DNA from: Bradyrhizobium sp. CB3481
GTDB lineage: Bacteria > Pseudomonadota > Alphaproteobacteria > Rhizobiales > Xanthobacteraceae
Assembly (NCBI RefSeq): GCF_029714305.1
Contig: NZ_CP121647.1
Location: forward strand, 4,918,501-4,982,500
Direction of reading: 5' to 3'
DNA: 64,000 nucleotides
Both the position numbers and the translations under genes were made by a program. Shown in pieces: positions 9,980 to 19,139 of this stretch (the first letter of the stretch is position 1; each line of letters opens with the position of its first letter). Below the pieces are notes generated by a model. It ran no database searches. It was given only the letters and a program-made list of their open reading frames with translations, and was not told the origin of the DNA.

Positions 9980-10948
9980 CTACTGCGCCTGCGCGCCGAT
10001 GCCGGCAGACTTGATGATCGGCCACCATTTTTCGATCTCGGCCTTCTGGAAAGCGGCCAGCCCTTCCGGGGTCTGCAGCGTACGCGGCGCGACGTCGAGG
10101 CCGAGTTCGGAGAAGCGCTTCTGAATCGCGGGATCGGCCAGCGCCTCTGTCGTCGCTGCATTGAGCTTGGCGATGACGTCCTTCGGCGTGCCCTTCGGCG
10201 CCCAGAAGCCAAACCAGCCGGACATATAGAGGCCGGCAACCCCGCTCTCGTCCGAGGTCGGAATATCAGGCATCGAGGCCGAGCGCGCCGCCGAGAGATT
10301 GGCCAGCGCCTTGATCTTGCCGGCGCGGATCTGCGGCAGCGCCACCGCGCCCTGCACCACCAACAGATCGACCGTGCCGGAGACGAGATCGGTCATCGCA
10401 GGTCCCGCGCCGCGATAGGGAATGAACTGCACCTTCTGCTTGGTCAGGTTCTCGAACAGCACGCCGGTGACGTGCGCCGCCGCGTTCTGGTTGACGAAGT
10501 TGATCTTGCCGGGATTGTCCTTCATCCACGCGACCAGTTCGCCAAGCGTGTTCGCCGGCAGGTCTTTCTTGGCGACCATCAATTGCGGATTGTTCGAGAC
10601 CAGCGCGATCGGCTCGAAATCCTTCTCCAGGTCGTAGTCGAGCTTGTAGATGATGCTGCCGACATGGGTGTCCCATTGCCCGATGTCGAAGGTGTAGCCG
10701 TCGGGCGCGGCGCGCGCGACACGCCCGACCCCGATGCTGCCGCCGGCACCGCCGACATTCTCGATCACGACGGACTGACCGAGCGTGGCGCGCATCCGCT
10801 CGCCCATGATGCGGGCGGCGGTGTCGGTCGAACCGCCCGGCGGGAACGGCACGATCAGCGTGAGCGGCCGCGAGGGGAAGGTTTGTGCCTCGGCAACCGA
10901 AATACCTGAGAGGATCAACAACGACAGCGCCGCCCAAAATCCCCTCAT
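9980..10948 (-). CDS. Bug/TctC-type periplasmic substrate-binding protein
   Basis: A 322-residue protein with a Sec signal peptide (MRGFWAALSLLILSGISVAEA, cleavage probably before Q22) and a tripartite tricarboxylate receptor domain: FPSRPLTLIVPFPPGGSTD, VVIENVGGAGG, a DIGQ/T-type segment and PYRGAGPAMTDL. Such proteins bind small carboxylates in the periplasm with two water-bridged loops and normally serve TctAB permeases. No tctAB genes are nearby, as is common for the large orphan Bug families of Burkholderia and Bradyrhizobium. The RraA-like aldolase gene is 38 bases upstream on the same strand, suggesting a carboxylic acid pathway. Confidence 0.92.
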   Translation of the reverse strand: MRGFWAALSLLILSGISVAEAQTFPSRPLTLIVPFPPGGSTDTAARIMGERMRATLGQSVVIENVGGAGGSIGVGRVARAAPDGYTFDIGQWDTHVGSIIYKLDYDLEKDFEPIALVSNNPQLMVAKKDLPANTLGELVAWMKDNPGKINFVNQNAAAHVTGVLFENLTKQKVQFIPYRGAGPAMTDLVSGTVDLLVVQGAVALPQIRAGKIKALANLSAARSASMPDIPTSDESGVAGLYMSGWFGFWAPKGTPKDVIAKLNAATTEALADPAIQKRFSELGLDVAPRTLQTPEGLAAFQKAEIEKWWPIIKSAGIGAQAQ

Positions 10949-10986
10949 GGCATCCCCCTTGCCTGTTCCTGAAGTTCAGCCTCTTC

Positions 10987-11706
10987 TCAGTGGATCTCCG
11001 CCGAGCGCTTCAGAGCCTCTTTCAGCTTCTCGAGCGAGAAGTCGGGGCTGCGCGCGATTTCCAGGATCGGCGTCTCGCGCCGGCCGCACAATTCGGCGGC
11101 TTTCGGAATCTTGGCGGCAATATCGTGCGGGATCACGATGGCGCCGTGCTGGTCGGCGTGGATGAGATCGTCGGAATGCACGGTCATGCCGGCGACGCGC
11201 ACTTCGCCGCCCCAATGTTCGGCATGGACCCAGGCGTGCGATGGCCCGATCGAGCCGGCGAGCGCCTGGAAGCCCGGTGCCCATTGCGGGATGTCGCGGA
11301 TCGAGCCGTCGGTGATGACGCCGAGGCAGCCGAGCGCCTTGTGGACGTTGCTCTGCACCTCGCCCCAGAACGCGCCGTAGCCGGCATCAGCCCCGTCGAT
11401 GTCCTGGATCACGGTAATGCGCGGGCCGAAGCCGGTGCCGACATATTCGTAATAGGCGATGCGGCGGCGGGCCTGCTCGTCGGGCGGCAGGGTCGATTTG
11501 AGCACCGAGCGGATCGTCACCGTACGGGCGTAGCCGACCATCGGCGGCAGGTCCGGGAACGGGCAGACCAGCGGTTTGGTGGTGTAGCCGATCAGGCGGC
11601 GCTCGGGCGCAACGATCTCCATCGCGTTGCAGATGGTCGGCGTGTCGTAGCGCGCCAGCGCCTCAAGGACGGAAGCAGGCAATGGTGCGGTAACGGCTTT
11701 GTTCAC
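10987..11706 (-). CDS. RraA family protein (4-hydroxy-4-methyl-2-oxoglutarate aldolase-like)
   Basis: A 239-residue RraA/HMG aldolase-fold protein with TPTICNAME near the N-terminus, the loop GVITDGSIRDIPQW (the GxxxDG(x)xRD pattern that binds pyruvate enolate and metal in class II aldolases) and HADQHGAIVIPHD. Family members cleave 4-hydroxy-4-methyl-2-oxoglutarate or act as oxaloacetate decarboxylases; true RraA inhibits RNase E and lacks metal binding, whereas this protein keeps the Arg-Asp pair. It starts with GTG, supported by AGGAGAG eight bases upstream, and precedes a Bug-type binding protein gene. It probably works on a carboxylic acid imported with that protein's help, which is inference. 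Confidence 0.85.
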   Translation of the reverse strand: MNKAVTAPLPASVLEALARYDTPTICNAMEIVAPERRLIGYTTKPLVCPFPDLPPMVGYARTVTIRSVLKSTLPPDEQARRRIAYYEYVGTGFGPRITVIQDIDGADAGYGAFWGEVQSNVHKALGCLGVITDGSIRDIPQWAPGFQALAGSIGPSHAWVHAEHWGGEVRVAGMTVHSDDLIHADQHGAIVIPHDIAAKIPKAAELCGRRETPILEIARSPDFSLEKLKEALKRSAEIH

Positions 11707-11841
11707 GGCGTTCTCTCCTGATTGTTCTTGTGCCGGGCCGGCTTGGAAAGCCGCGCATCAGCATGCCGTATAGCCGAGAAGAGCGCGATCAGCAAAAATG
11801 GAATGCAGGTTTGCGGGTGATCCCCCGCTGCGACCTCGTGC

Positions 11842-11882
11842 CCCGGACGCAGCGCAGCACTTCGCGCCGCACCGCGTCCGGG
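11842..11882. repeat. Inverted repeat of the CCCGGACGC family
   Basis: CCCGGACGC at 11842-11850 pairs with GCGTCCGGG at 11874-11882, and further partial pairing is possible inside (AGCGCAG). It is in the 213-base gap just after the pssA stop and before the RraA gene start. It may act as an mRNA 3'-end stabilising hairpin for pssA. Confidence 0.75.
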
Positions 11883-11919
11883 ACATGAGGGCGGTGGTTC
11901 TCTGCAGCTATGTCGGAGG

Positions 11920-12843
11920 TTAGTTCAGCCGTGCCGGCCGCTCGTCCCCACCATCACCAGAAGGCGGCGCGAAGGTCTGCGCCGGCGCTGACGACGCGGC
12001 AGCGTCGGCAGGTGCAGCCGGCTGCGTGGCAGCGGCATTGCGCTCATGGTCGCGATAGGATTTCCAGCCCCAAGGCAGGCTCAGAAGATAGAGCACCGAG
12101 CCGATCGACAGGATGTGCCAGGGATAGCCGATCAGTAGCGCCACGAAGAACACCACGGAGACGAAGACCGGCAGCACCATTTCCGGCGGCACCCGCATCT
12201 TCACCGTCTTGCCGGAGAACACCGGCAGGCGCGACACCATCAGGAACGCGATCAGCAACGTGTAGCCGGCGGTTAGCATGGCCGGCGGCTTGGGGACGCC
12301 GAGAAACGCCAAATAGAACGGCAGCATCGCCAGGATGGCGCCAGCCGGCGCCGGCACGCCGGTGAAATAGTTCGCCGCAAAGGCCGGCTTGTTCGGATCG
12401 TCGATCGAGGCGTTGAAGCGCGCCAGCCGCAAGCCGCCGGCGATCGCAAACACCATGGCCGCGATCCAGCCGCCATTGTGCAATTCCTGGAGCTGCCAGA
12501 AATACAGCATCAGGCCGGGCGCGACGCCGAAATTGACGAAATCGGCCAAGCTGTCGAGTTCGGCGCCGAATTTCGACTGGCCCTTGATCATGCGCGCGAC
12601 GCGCCCGTCCACGCCGTCTAGCACCGCCGCGAACACGATGGCCGCGACCGCGAGCTCCATCCGCCCTTCGATCGACAGGCGGATCGCCGTCAGGCCGGCG
12701 CAGATCGCCAGCAGGGTGATGACGTTGGGCACCAGCATCCGCACCGGAATCGGACGAAACCGGCGGCGGCGCAGTTCAGGGTATTTGGGATCCGGGATCA
12801 GCATGCCGGCCATTATATAGCAAGTGGCGGCCCGGTTCGCCAT
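11920..12843 (-). CDS. pssA: CDP-diacylglycerol--serine O-phosphatidyltransferase PssA
   Basis: A 307-residue membrane enzyme with the CDP-alcohol phosphotransferase motif D-x2-D-G-x2-A-R-x8-G-x3-D-x3-D, seen in LDGVDGRVARM followed by GAELDSLADFV. It makes phosphatidylserine from CDP-diacylglycerol and serine, the first step to phosphatidylethanolamine. About seven or eight hydrophobic helices follow, and the last 40 residues are Ala/Pro-rich and poorly conserved. The gene lies 27 bases after psd, whose product uses the phosphatidylserine. The ATG at 12843 has AAGGGC upstream; ATGs at 12813 and 12804 are also possible. Confidence 0.93.
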   Translation of the reverse strand: MANRAATCYIMAGMLIPDPKYPELRRRRFRPIPVRMLVPNVITLLAICAGLTAIRLSIEGRMELAVAAIVFAAVLDGVDGRVARMIKGQSKFGAELDSLADFVNFGVAPGLMLYFWQLQELHNGGWIAAMVFAIAGGLRLARFNASIDDPNKPAFAANYFTGVPAPAGAILAMLPFYLAFLGVPKPPAMLTAGYTLLIAFLMVSRLPVFSGKTVKMRVPPEMVLPVFVSVVFFVALLIGYPWHILSIGSVLYLLSLPWGWKSYRDHERNAAATQPAAPADAAASSAPAQTFAPPSGDGGDERPARLN

Positions 12844-12870
12844 TAGCGCCCTTCGGCCGCCCGAAGGGGG

Positions 12871-13569
12871 TTAATCGGTGCGGAACGTCCGGCCGTGCTC
12901 GGCCAGTCCGAAATCGGCCAAAATCGTCTCGCCGGCAATCGCGGTCTGGCCCTCGGAAACCAGCGCTTTGGTGCCTTCGGGCAGGTAGACGTCCAGCCGC
13001 GAGCCGAAACGGATCAGGCCGAACCGCTCGCCGGCCCCGATCGACTGCCCTTCCCGCACGAATGAGACAATCCGTCGCGCCACGAGGCCGGCGATCTGGA
13101 CCACGCCGATCCGCCCGTTGGTGGTCGAGATGACGAGCGAATTGCGCTCATTGTCTTCGCTGGCCTTGTCGAGCTCGGCGTTGATGAAGGCGCCGGGCCG
13201 GTAGGCGATGCGGTCGATGCGGCCCGCCACCGGACTGCGGTTCACGTGGCAGTTGAACACGCTCATGAAGATCGACACGCGCGGCAGCGGCCGATCGCCG
13301 AGACCGAGTTCGGCCGGCGGCAGCACCTGCGCGACCATGGAGACGCGGCCGTCGGCCGGCGACACCACGATGCCATCGCGCACCGGCGTGACACGCACGG
13401 GATCGCGGAAGAACAGCGCACACCAGACGGTCAGGCCGGTGCCGATCCAGCCGAGCGGCGTCCAAATCCAAAACAAGACCAGGCTCACCGCCGCAAAGAT
13501 GCCGATGAACGGATAGCCCTCCGGGTGGATCGGCGGGATCTGCGCGCGGATGGAATTCGCAATCGACAT
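12871..13569 (-). CDS. psd: Phosphatidylserine decarboxylase (short, PSD-A-like)
   Basis: A 232-residue proenzyme of the short class. It has an N-terminal membrane segment (about 24-48), [22 protein letters not shown] and the self-cleavage site [11 protein letters not shown] near residue 190, where the Gly-Ser bond is cut to create the pyruvoyl group. It converts phosphatidylserine to phosphatidylethanolamine in the inner membrane. It sits between an ABC exporter gene (57 bases upstream) and pssA (27 bases downstream), all leftward and probably one operon. Confidence 0.93.
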   Translation of the reverse strand: MSIANSIRAQIPPIHPEGYPFIGIFAAVSLVLFWIWTPLGWIGTGLTVWCALFFRDPVRVTPVRDGIVVSPADGRVSMVAQVLPPAELGLGDRPLPRVSIFMSVFNCHVNRSPVAGRIDRIAYRPGAFINAELDKASEDNERNSLVISTTNGRIGVVQIAGLVARRIVSFVREGQSIGAGERFGLIRFGSRLDVYLPEGTKALVSEGQTAIAGETILADFGLAEHGRTFRTD

Positions 13570-13626
13570 CGAGGCTCACTGCTGGCTGGTTGCTTCCTTC
13601 CTCTAGGAAGTGGCGCTGCTTTTGGA

Positions 13627-15618
13627 TTATTCCGCGGCAGTTGCCAAGGAATCTTTGGGTCCGCCCCCGGGCGGCCCCTTCGGTCCGTCGTCGAGCGGAT
13701 CGTCGACCGGTGGCGGGGCGCGGTTCGGGGCGGCATTCTCGTCGTCTATCTGCGCGAGCTTTTCGCGCGCCGCCTCGGCCTCGCGCTGCCTGTTCCACAT
13801 GCTGGCATACAGCCCGCCGGCGGCCAGAAGCCGGACATGGGTGCCGCGCTCGGCTATGCGCCCTTGATCCAGCACGATAATTTCGTCGGCGCCGACGATG
13901 GTCGAGAGCCGGTGCGCGATCACAAGCGAGGTGCGGCCGCGCGACACGCGCTCCAGCGCCTCCTGAATTTCATGCTCGGTGTGGCTGTCGAGCGCGGAGG
14001 TCGCCTCGTCCAGCACCAGGATCGGCGGCGCCTTGAGCACGGTGCGCGCAATCGCCACGCGCTGTTTCTCGCCGCCCGACAGCTTCAGGCCGCGTTCGCC
14101 GACCTGGGTCTCATAGCCCTTCGGCGAATGGCGGATGAAGCTATCGATCTGCGCCAGCTGCGCCGCCTCCTCAACCTCGGCATCGCTCGCGTCCCAGCGG
14201 CCATAGCGGATGTTGTAGCGGATGGTGTCGTTGAACAGCACGGTGTCCTGCGGCACCATGCCGATCGAGGCGCGCAGGCTCGCCTGCGTGACATCACGGA
14301 TATCCTGGCCATCGATCAGGATGCGGCCCGTGGAGACGTCGTAAAGCCGAAACAACAACCGCGAGATCGTCGACTTGCCGGCGCCGGAGGGCCCGACGAT
14401 CGCGACCGTCTTGCCGGCCGGCACCTCGAAGCTCAGGCCTTTGAGGATAGGCCGTTCCGGATCATAGGCAAAGCGCACATCGTCGAAGCGCACATTGCCG
14501 GCGCTGACCACAAGCGGCGCAGCGCCTTCGACATCCTTGATCTCCGGATTGCGCGACAGCACGCCAAACATCTTCTCGATGTCGATGATCGCCTGCTTGA
14601 TCTCGCGATAGACCATGCCCATGAAGTTGAGCGGCTGGTAAAGCTGGATCATCATGGCATTGACCATGACGAAATCGCCGACCGTGTTGGTGCCATTGCG
14701 CACCCCGAGCGCGCACATCAACATGGTCGCTGTGAGGCCGAGGGTGAAGATGATCGCCTGCCCCGTGTTGAGCACCGCGAGCGAGGTATAGGTCTTCACG
14801 CTGTTGCGCTCGTAGCGCTCCATCGAACGGTCGTAACGGTCCGCCTCACGCTGCTCCGCGCTGAAATATTTCACCGTCTCGTAATTGAGCAGCGAATCGA
14901 TCGCCTTGGTATTCGCTTCCGTGTCGGAATCGTTCATCTTGCGGCGGATCTCGATCCGCCATTCGGTCGCGAGGTAGGTGTAGTACATGTAGATCACGAC
15001 GGTGACGGCGGTGACCAGCACATAGCGCCAGTCGAACTGCCACAGCAGCACGGCCATCAAGAGCGAGACCTCGACGATGGTCGGGATCAGCTGCAGGATC
15101 ACCATCCGCACGATCACCTCGATGCCGGTGCGGCCGCGCTCCAAGACGCGCGTCAGGCCGCCGGTCTTGCGCTCCAGGTGAAAACGCAGCGACAATTCGT
15201 GCATGTGGACGAAGGTGATGTAGGCGAGCTTGCGCACCGCATGCATCGCGACGCGCGCAAAGATGCCATCGCGCCATTGCGTCAGCACGGCCATCAGGAC
15301 GCGCACCGCGCCGTAGCTTGCGGTCATCAACAAGGGCGAGGCGATCAGCCACAGCATCCAGTTCGACGGCTCGACCGGCGCACTGCCCATGCCGTTCAGC
15401 GCATCGATCGCCCATTTGAAGGTGAAGGGCACCGTCAGCGTCGCCAGCTTGGCGGCGAGCAGCAGCACCATCGACCAGACCACGCGCATCTTCAGGTCGG
15501 CGCGGTCGCCGGGCCAGATGTAGGGCCACAGATGCGCCAGCGTCCCGATCAGGGTCGCCTTTTCGGGGGAAACGTCTGACGGCGCGGCGGCATGAGGGTG
15601 CGAATCAGCGTCAGCCAT
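13627..15618 (-). CDS. ABC exporter, fused membrane/ATPase, Atm1/HMT1-like
   Basis: About 663 residues starting MADADSHPH; an alternative start ten codons upstream exists. Six membrane helices fill the first 350 residues, with the class B exporter segment ERGRTGIEVI and FNETVKYFSAE-like NYETVKYFSAEQ typical of Atm1/ABCB7 and HMT1 proteins. The ATPase domain has Walker A GPSGAGKST, signature LSGGEKQR and Walker B LVLDEATSALD, then the H-loop IAHRLSTI. Atm1 proteins export glutathione-linked sulfur or metal conjugates. Position before psd-pssA instead hints at a lipid link, but sequence favours the Atm1 group. The C-terminus is a low-complexity Pro/Gly tail. Confidence 0.9.
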   Translation of the reverse strand: MADADSHPHAAAPSDVSPEKATLIGTLAHLWPYIWPGDRADLKMRVVWSMVLLLAAKLATLTVPFTFKWAIDALNGMGSAPVEPSNWMLWLIASPLLMTASYGAVRVLMAVLTQWRDGIFARVAMHAVRKLAYITFVHMHELSLRFHLERKTGGLTRVLERGRTGIEVIVRMVILQLIPTIVEVSLLMAVLLWQFDWRYVLVTAVTVVIYMYYTYLATEWRIEIRRKMNDSDTEANTKAIDSLLNYETVKYFSAEQREADRYDRSMERYERNSVKTYTSLAVLNTGQAIIFTLGLTATMLMCALGVRNGTNTVGDFVMVNAMMIQLYQPLNFMGMVYREIKQAIIDIEKMFGVLSRNPEIKDVEGAAPLVVSAGNVRFDDVRFAYDPERPILKGLSFEVPAGKTVAIVGPSGAGKSTISRLLFRLYDVSTGRILIDGQDIRDVTQASLRASIGMVPQDTVLFNDTIRYNIRYGRWDASDAEVEEAAQLAQIDSFIRHSPKGYETQVGERGLKLSGGEKQRVAIARTVLKAPPILVLDEATSALDSHTEHEIQEALERVSRGRTSLVIAHRLSTIVGADEIIVLDQGRIAERGTHVRLLAAGGLYASMWNRQREAEAAREKLAQIDDENAAPNRAPPPVDDPLDDGPKGPPGGGPKDSLATAAE

Positions 15619-15810
15619 GGGCGTCGCGCCCACGGCGAGGCGGCACACCGGTCACCCCTTGGGAAGTTTCGGTAGTCTGCATACGCCCGTCATATAAAGC
15701 CTTTACCTCTCCCGTACAGCCTTGAAAGATAAATCTTTCCCCCGTTTGGTTGGATTTCGGGCCTATTTCTGCTGCACCAGCGTAAGGTAGTCAGACTTGA
15801 GGTTTATTGG

Positions 15811-16437
15811 GTGCGGTGCCACATGATGGAGATGGATCAAATCAAAACTGTCTGTGTCTATTGCGGCTCCGGCCCCGGTTCCAATCCCCGCTTTGTCGAA
15901 GCTGCCATCGCCCTAGGGAAGGTCTTCGCCGAAAATAACATCCGCCTCGTCTATGGTGGCGGATCGGTCGGCCTGATGGGCGCTGTCGCCGAATCCACGC
16001 TGAATCATGGTGGCCTCGTCACCGGGATCATTCCGGATTTTCTACGATCGCGCGAGCATATGTTGACGCATGTCCAGGAAATGATCATCACGCCTGACAT
16101 GCACGAGCGCAAGCGGCTGATGTTCGAGCATTCCGATGCGTTCGTGGCGCTGCCCGGCGGCGTCGGCACGCTGGAAGAGCTGGTCGAGCAGGTCACGTGG
16201 CAGCAGCTCGGCCGTCACTCCAAGCCGGTGCTGCTCGCCAATATCGACGGCTTCTGGGAACCGCTGTTCGCGCTGCTGACGCATATGCGTGAGACCAAAT
16301 TCATCCGCCCGCCGTTCGAGATCGACGTTCTCAAGGCCGACCGGATCGAAGACGTGCTGCCGCGCCTGCGCGCCGCCGCAGCGCGCGCACCGGCCGGCAC
16401 CAAGGAGATGGCGCCGGAGCTGGCGCAGAAGCTGTAG
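15811..16437 (+). CDS. LOG family protein (cytokinin riboside 5'-monophosphate phosphoribohydrolase)
   Basis: A 208-residue Rossmann-like protein with VCVYCGSGPG at the N-terminus, VYGGGSVGLMG, and the LOG motif ALPGGVGTLEE, where Arg and Glu bind and hydrolyse nucleoside monophosphates (MHERK supplies the Arg). Family members release free base and ribose 5-phosphate from AMP or cytokinin nucleotides. The GTG at 15811 has GAGG eight bases upstream; ATGs at 15823, 15826 and 15832 are alternatives. It is transcribed divergently from the ABC exporter gene. In plant-associated bacteria LOG proteins can contribute to cytokinin production, which is only a possibility here. Confidence 0.9.
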   Translation: MRCHMMEMDQIKTVCVYCGSGPGSNPRFVEAAIALGKVFAENNIRLVYGGGSVGLMGAVAESTLNHGGLVTGIIPDFLRSREHMLTHVQEMIITPDMHERKRLMFEHSDAFVALPGGVGTLEELVEQVTWQQLGRHSKPVLLANIDGFWEPLFALLTHMRETKFIRPPFEIDVLKADRIEDVLPRLRAAAARAPAGTKEMAPELAQKL

Positions 16438-16450
16438 TTCGGCCGAGCTT

Positions 16451-16534
16451 CGTAGGGCGGATTAGCCGAAGGCGTAATCCGCCAACTTTGCTTTGGCGGC
16501 AACGGCGGATTACGCTGCGCTAATCCGCCCTACG
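16451..16534. repeat. Inverted repeat of the CGTAGGGCGGATTAG family
   Basis: Arms at 16451-16483 and 16504-16534, starting CGTAGGGCGGATTAG and ending with its complement, flank a 20-base loop. It lies between two convergent genes and may serve as a hairpin terminator for either, although no T-run follows. The repeats at 35805-35895 and 36798-36883 have the same architecture with different core words. Confidence 0.9.
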
Positions 16535-16537
16535 CTG

Positions 16538-16915
16538 TCATTCGCTTGGAAACGTCACGGCCTCAATGCGGTTGCCATCGGGGTCGATGACGAAGGCGGC
16601 GTAGTATTTCACGCGGTCGTGCGGCCGAATTCCGGGCGTGCCGTCGGAGCAGCCGCCGGTGGCAAGGGCAGCCGCATGAAACGCATCGACATCATCGGTT
16701 GTTTTCGCGCGAAGGCAGATGTGGGTGCCGCTCCCCGGCGGCACCGGCGCCATGCTGGTGCGCAGGTTGATCCAGAATTCGGGATAGGTCTTGCCGAAGC
16801 CGATGGTGGCCGGACGGGTGACGAGGCGCACAAGGCCGAGCGCTGCGAGGGTTGCCTCATAGAAGCGTGCGGCGCGGTCGAGGTCGGCGACGCCGACGGA
16901 GATGTGATCGATCAT
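16538..16915 (-). CDS. VOC family (glyoxalase/dioxygenase-fold) protein
   Basis: About 125 residues starting MIDHISVGVADL; an upstream in-frame start would add ten atypical residues. Paired beta-alpha-beta-beta-beta modules are suggested by DHISVGVADLDRAARFYE at the N-terminus and FVIDPDGNRIEAVTF at the C-terminus, with metal-ligand candidates His4, a His in the GTHICLR strand and the late Glu. VOC proteins include glyoxalase I, extradiol dioxygenases and resistance proteins. The substrate cannot be named. It converges with the LOG gene across an inverted repeat. Confidence 0.85.
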   Translation of the reverse strand: MIDHISVGVADLDRAARFYEATLAALGLVRLVTRPATIGFGKTYPEFWINLRTSMAPVPPGSGTHICLRAKTTDDVDAFHAAALATGGCSDGTPGIRPHDRVKYYAAFVIDPDGNRIEAVTFPSE

Positions 16916-16938
16916 GGAATGGCCCCCCTGCTTTCTCC

Positions 16939-17016
16939 CCGTCATTCCGGGATGTTCCGAAGGACCAGACCCGGAATCTCGAGGTTCCGGGTTCGCTTCG
17001 CGCCCCGGAACGACGG
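16939..17016. repeat. Nested inverted repeat of the CGTCATTCCGGG family
   Basis: Outer arms CCGTCATTCCGGG (16939-16951) and the complementary segment ending at 17016 enclose an inner hairpin at 16969-16992 (ACCCGGAATCTC / GAGGTTCCGGGT). It lies just beyond the cimA stop codon. The double-hairpin form is typical of palindromic elements scattered in Bradyrhizobium-type genomes. Confidence 0.85.
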
Positions 17017-17026
17017 CGCAACAACC

Positions 17027-18625
17027 TCACGCCAGCGCGCCTGATTTCACCAGCTTGTAGACCACCGAATCCATCAGCGCCTGGAACGAGGCGTCGATGA
17101 TATTGGGCGAGACGCCGACGGTGGTCCAGCTGTCGCCGTTCTCGTCCTCGCTCTCGATCAGCACCCGCGTCACCGCTTCCGTGCCGCCATTGAGGATACG
17201 GACGCGGTAGTCGATCAGCTTCAGCCCGTCGATATACTTCTGGTACTTGCCGAGGTCCTTGCGCAGGGCGACGTCGAGCGCATTGACCGGGCCATTGCCT
17301 TCCGCCGCCGAGATCAGCCGCTCGCCGGCGACGTCGACCTTCACCACCGCAAGCGCCACTGTGACGCGCTGGCCGTTGGCGTTGTACCGCTGCTCGACAT
17401 TGACGTCGAACTGCTCGACCTTGAAATATTCCGGCACCTTGCCGAGCGTGCGCCGCGCCAGGAGGTCGAACGAGGCGTTGGCGGACTCATAGGCGTAGCC
17501 CGCCGCCTCCCGCTCCTTCAGTTCCTCGACCAGCCGAGCGAGCTTTGGATCGCTCTTCTCGTACGGGATGCCGGCGCGGTCGAGTTCGGCCATCACGTTG
17601 GAACGGCCGGCCTGATCGGAGACAAGCACCTTGCGGAGATTGCCGACGGATTCGGGCGCGACGTGCTCGTAGCTATGCGGATCCTTCATCATCGCCGAGG
17701 CATGAATGCCGGCCTTGGTCACGAAGGCGCTTTCGCCGACGTATGGCGCGTGGCGGTTCGGCGCGCGGTTGAGCATATCGTCGAGCGTGCGCGATACCTT
17801 CATCAACGTCGCCATCTTGTCCGACGTCACGCCGATCTCCAGGATATCCGCGAATTCGCTTTTCAGACGCAGCGTCGGGATCAGCGAGCAGAGATTGGCG
17901 TTGCCGCAGCGCTCGCCAAGCCCGTTCAGCGTACCCTGGATCTGCCGCGCGCCGGCGCGCACGGCGGCCAGCGAATTGGCGACCGCCTGCTCGGTATCGT
18001 TATGGGCGTGGATGCCGACATGGCTGCCCGGGATGTGCTTGACGACGGCGCCGACAATGGTCTCAATCTCGTGCGGCATGGTTCCGCCATTGGTGTCGCA
18101 CAGCACCACCCAGCGCGCGCCGGACTCATAGGCCGCATTGGCGCAGGCCAGCGCGAAATCGGCGTCCTCCTTGTAACCGTCGAAAAAGTGCTCGCAGTCG
18201 ACCATCACCTCGCGGCCGGCCGCCTTGGCGGCGCTGACACTGTCGCGGATCGAGGCGAGGTTTTCTTCGTTGGTGGTCTCGAGCGCCACGCGCACCTGGT
18301 AGGCCGAGGATTTGGCAACGAAGCAGATCGCGTCGGCCTTGGCTTCGATCAGCGCCGCCAGTCCCGGATCGTTCGAGGCCGAGCGGCCCGGCCGGCGCGT
18401 CATGCCGAACGCGGTGAATTTGGCGTTCTCGAATTTGGGCTTGGCAGAAAAGAATTCGGAGTCGGTCGGATTGGCGCCGGGATAACCGCCCTCGACATAG
18501 TCGATGCCGAGTTCATCCAGCATCTGCGCGATGGCCTGCTTGTCGTGCAGCGTGAAGTCGACGCCATTGGTTTGCGCGCCGTCGCGCAGCGTGGTGTCGA
18601 ACAGATAAAGACGTTCGCGGCTCAT
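17027..18625 (-). CDS. cimA: Citramalate synthase
   Basis: About 532 residues starting MSRERLYLFDTTLRDG, where DTTLRDG (10-16) is the signature of the isopropylmalate/citramalate synthase family. Metal-binding HAHND and the GLGERCGNANL loop follow, and a C-terminal regulatory domain (about 390-530) resembles the leucine/isoleucine-sensing LeuA dimer domain. The sequence fits the long CimA type (TIGR00977) that condenses pyruvate and acetyl-CoA to citramalate for isoleucine synthesis. The ATG overlaps the upstream acetyltransferase stop as ATGA, showing translational coupling. A homocitrate synthase role is less likely given length and motifs. Confidence 0.93.
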   Translation of the reverse strand: MSRERLYLFDTTLRDGAQTNGVDFTLHDKQAIAQMLDELGIDYVEGGYPGANPTDSEFFSAKPKFENAKFTAFGMTRRPGRSASNDPGLAALIEAKADAICFVAKSSAYQVRVALETTNEENLASIRDSVSAAKAAGREVMVDCEHFFDGYKEDADFALACANAAYESGARWVVLCDTNGGTMPHEIETIVGAVVKHIPGSHVGIHAHNDTEQAVANSLAAVRAGARQIQGTLNGLGERCGNANLCSLIPTLRLKSEFADILEIGVTSDKMATLMKVSRTLDDMLNRAPNRHAPYVGESAFVTKAGIHASAMMKDPHSYEHVAPESVGNLRKVLVSDQAGRSNVMAELDRAGIPYEKSDPKLARLVEELKEREAAGYAYESANASFDLLARRTLGKVPEYFKVEQFDVNVEQRYNANGQRVTVALAVVKVDVAGERLISAAEGNGPVNALDVALRKDLGKYQKYIDGLKLIDYRVRILNGGTEAVTRVLIESEDENGDSWTTVGVSPNIIDASFQALMDSVVYKLVKSGALA

Positions 18626-19134
18626 TGTGGCGCTCCCGGCGCGGCGTTCGGCGCCAGCGCCTTTTGCATCGTGGTGTTGGCGAGCCATTCGCCATTGAGC
18701 GAAACGGTGTTGCGTTGTTTCGCAGTATAGCCGCGCTTACGGAACAGCGGCTCGGCGGTGTCGCTGGCATCGACCGTCAGGGTTTTGACGCCGCGCGCGC
18801 CGGCGAGTTTCTCCAGCGCATCGACCAGCATGGTCGCAACGCCCTGCCCCGCCACGCTCGGATGAACGAACAGCATGTCGATATGGTCAGCCCCTTTCAG
18901 CGAAGCGAAACCGACCGGCGCATTCTGGATGGTCGCGATCAGCGTCAACTGTCCGGCAAGCTTCTTGCCGAAGGCAGCTTCATCCTCGGCAACCGCTGCC
19001 CAGGCCTCTTGCTGCGCCTCGCTGTAATCGTCGCCGGTCAGTTCCTCGATGGCGGCAACGAAGATCGCCGCCAGCATCGACCCATCCGCCGGCAGAAACG
19101 GCCGCAAGCCGGGTTTCGGCAATGCCTGTCCCAT
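18622..19134 (-). CDS. GNAT family N-acetyltransferase
   Basis: About 170 residues starting MGQALPK (a GTG at 19146 is the alternative). The GNAT acetyl-CoA loop is visible in IDMLFVHPSVAGQGVATMLV (the V-x-P-x3-G-x-G-x-A pattern). ALPKPGLRPFLPAD at the N-terminus and LFRKRGYTAKQRN near the end complete the fold. The acceptor substrate is unknown. It is coupled to cimA downstream by a four-base ATGA overlap and begins a few bases after a 37-codon micro-ORF, placing it in a compact cysS-to-cimA operon. Confidence 0.88.
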   Translation of the reverse strand: MGQALPKPGLRPFLPADGSMLAAIFVAAIEELTGDDYSEAQQEAWAAVAEDEAAFGKKLAGQLTLIATIQNAPVGFASLKGADHIDMLFVHPSVAGQGVATMLVDALEKLAGARGVKTLTVDASDTAEPLFRKRGYTAKQRNTVSLNGEWLANTTMQKALAPNAAPGAPQ

Positions 19135-19139
19135 GGCTC

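Noticed and set aside
13246..15579. Very long open frame on the plus strand (777 codons) opposite the ABC exporter gene
   Set aside because: It is the antisense of a clear ABC transporter with all ATPase motifs; its translation is Arg/His/Asp-rich without any family motif, typical of high-GC shadow frames.
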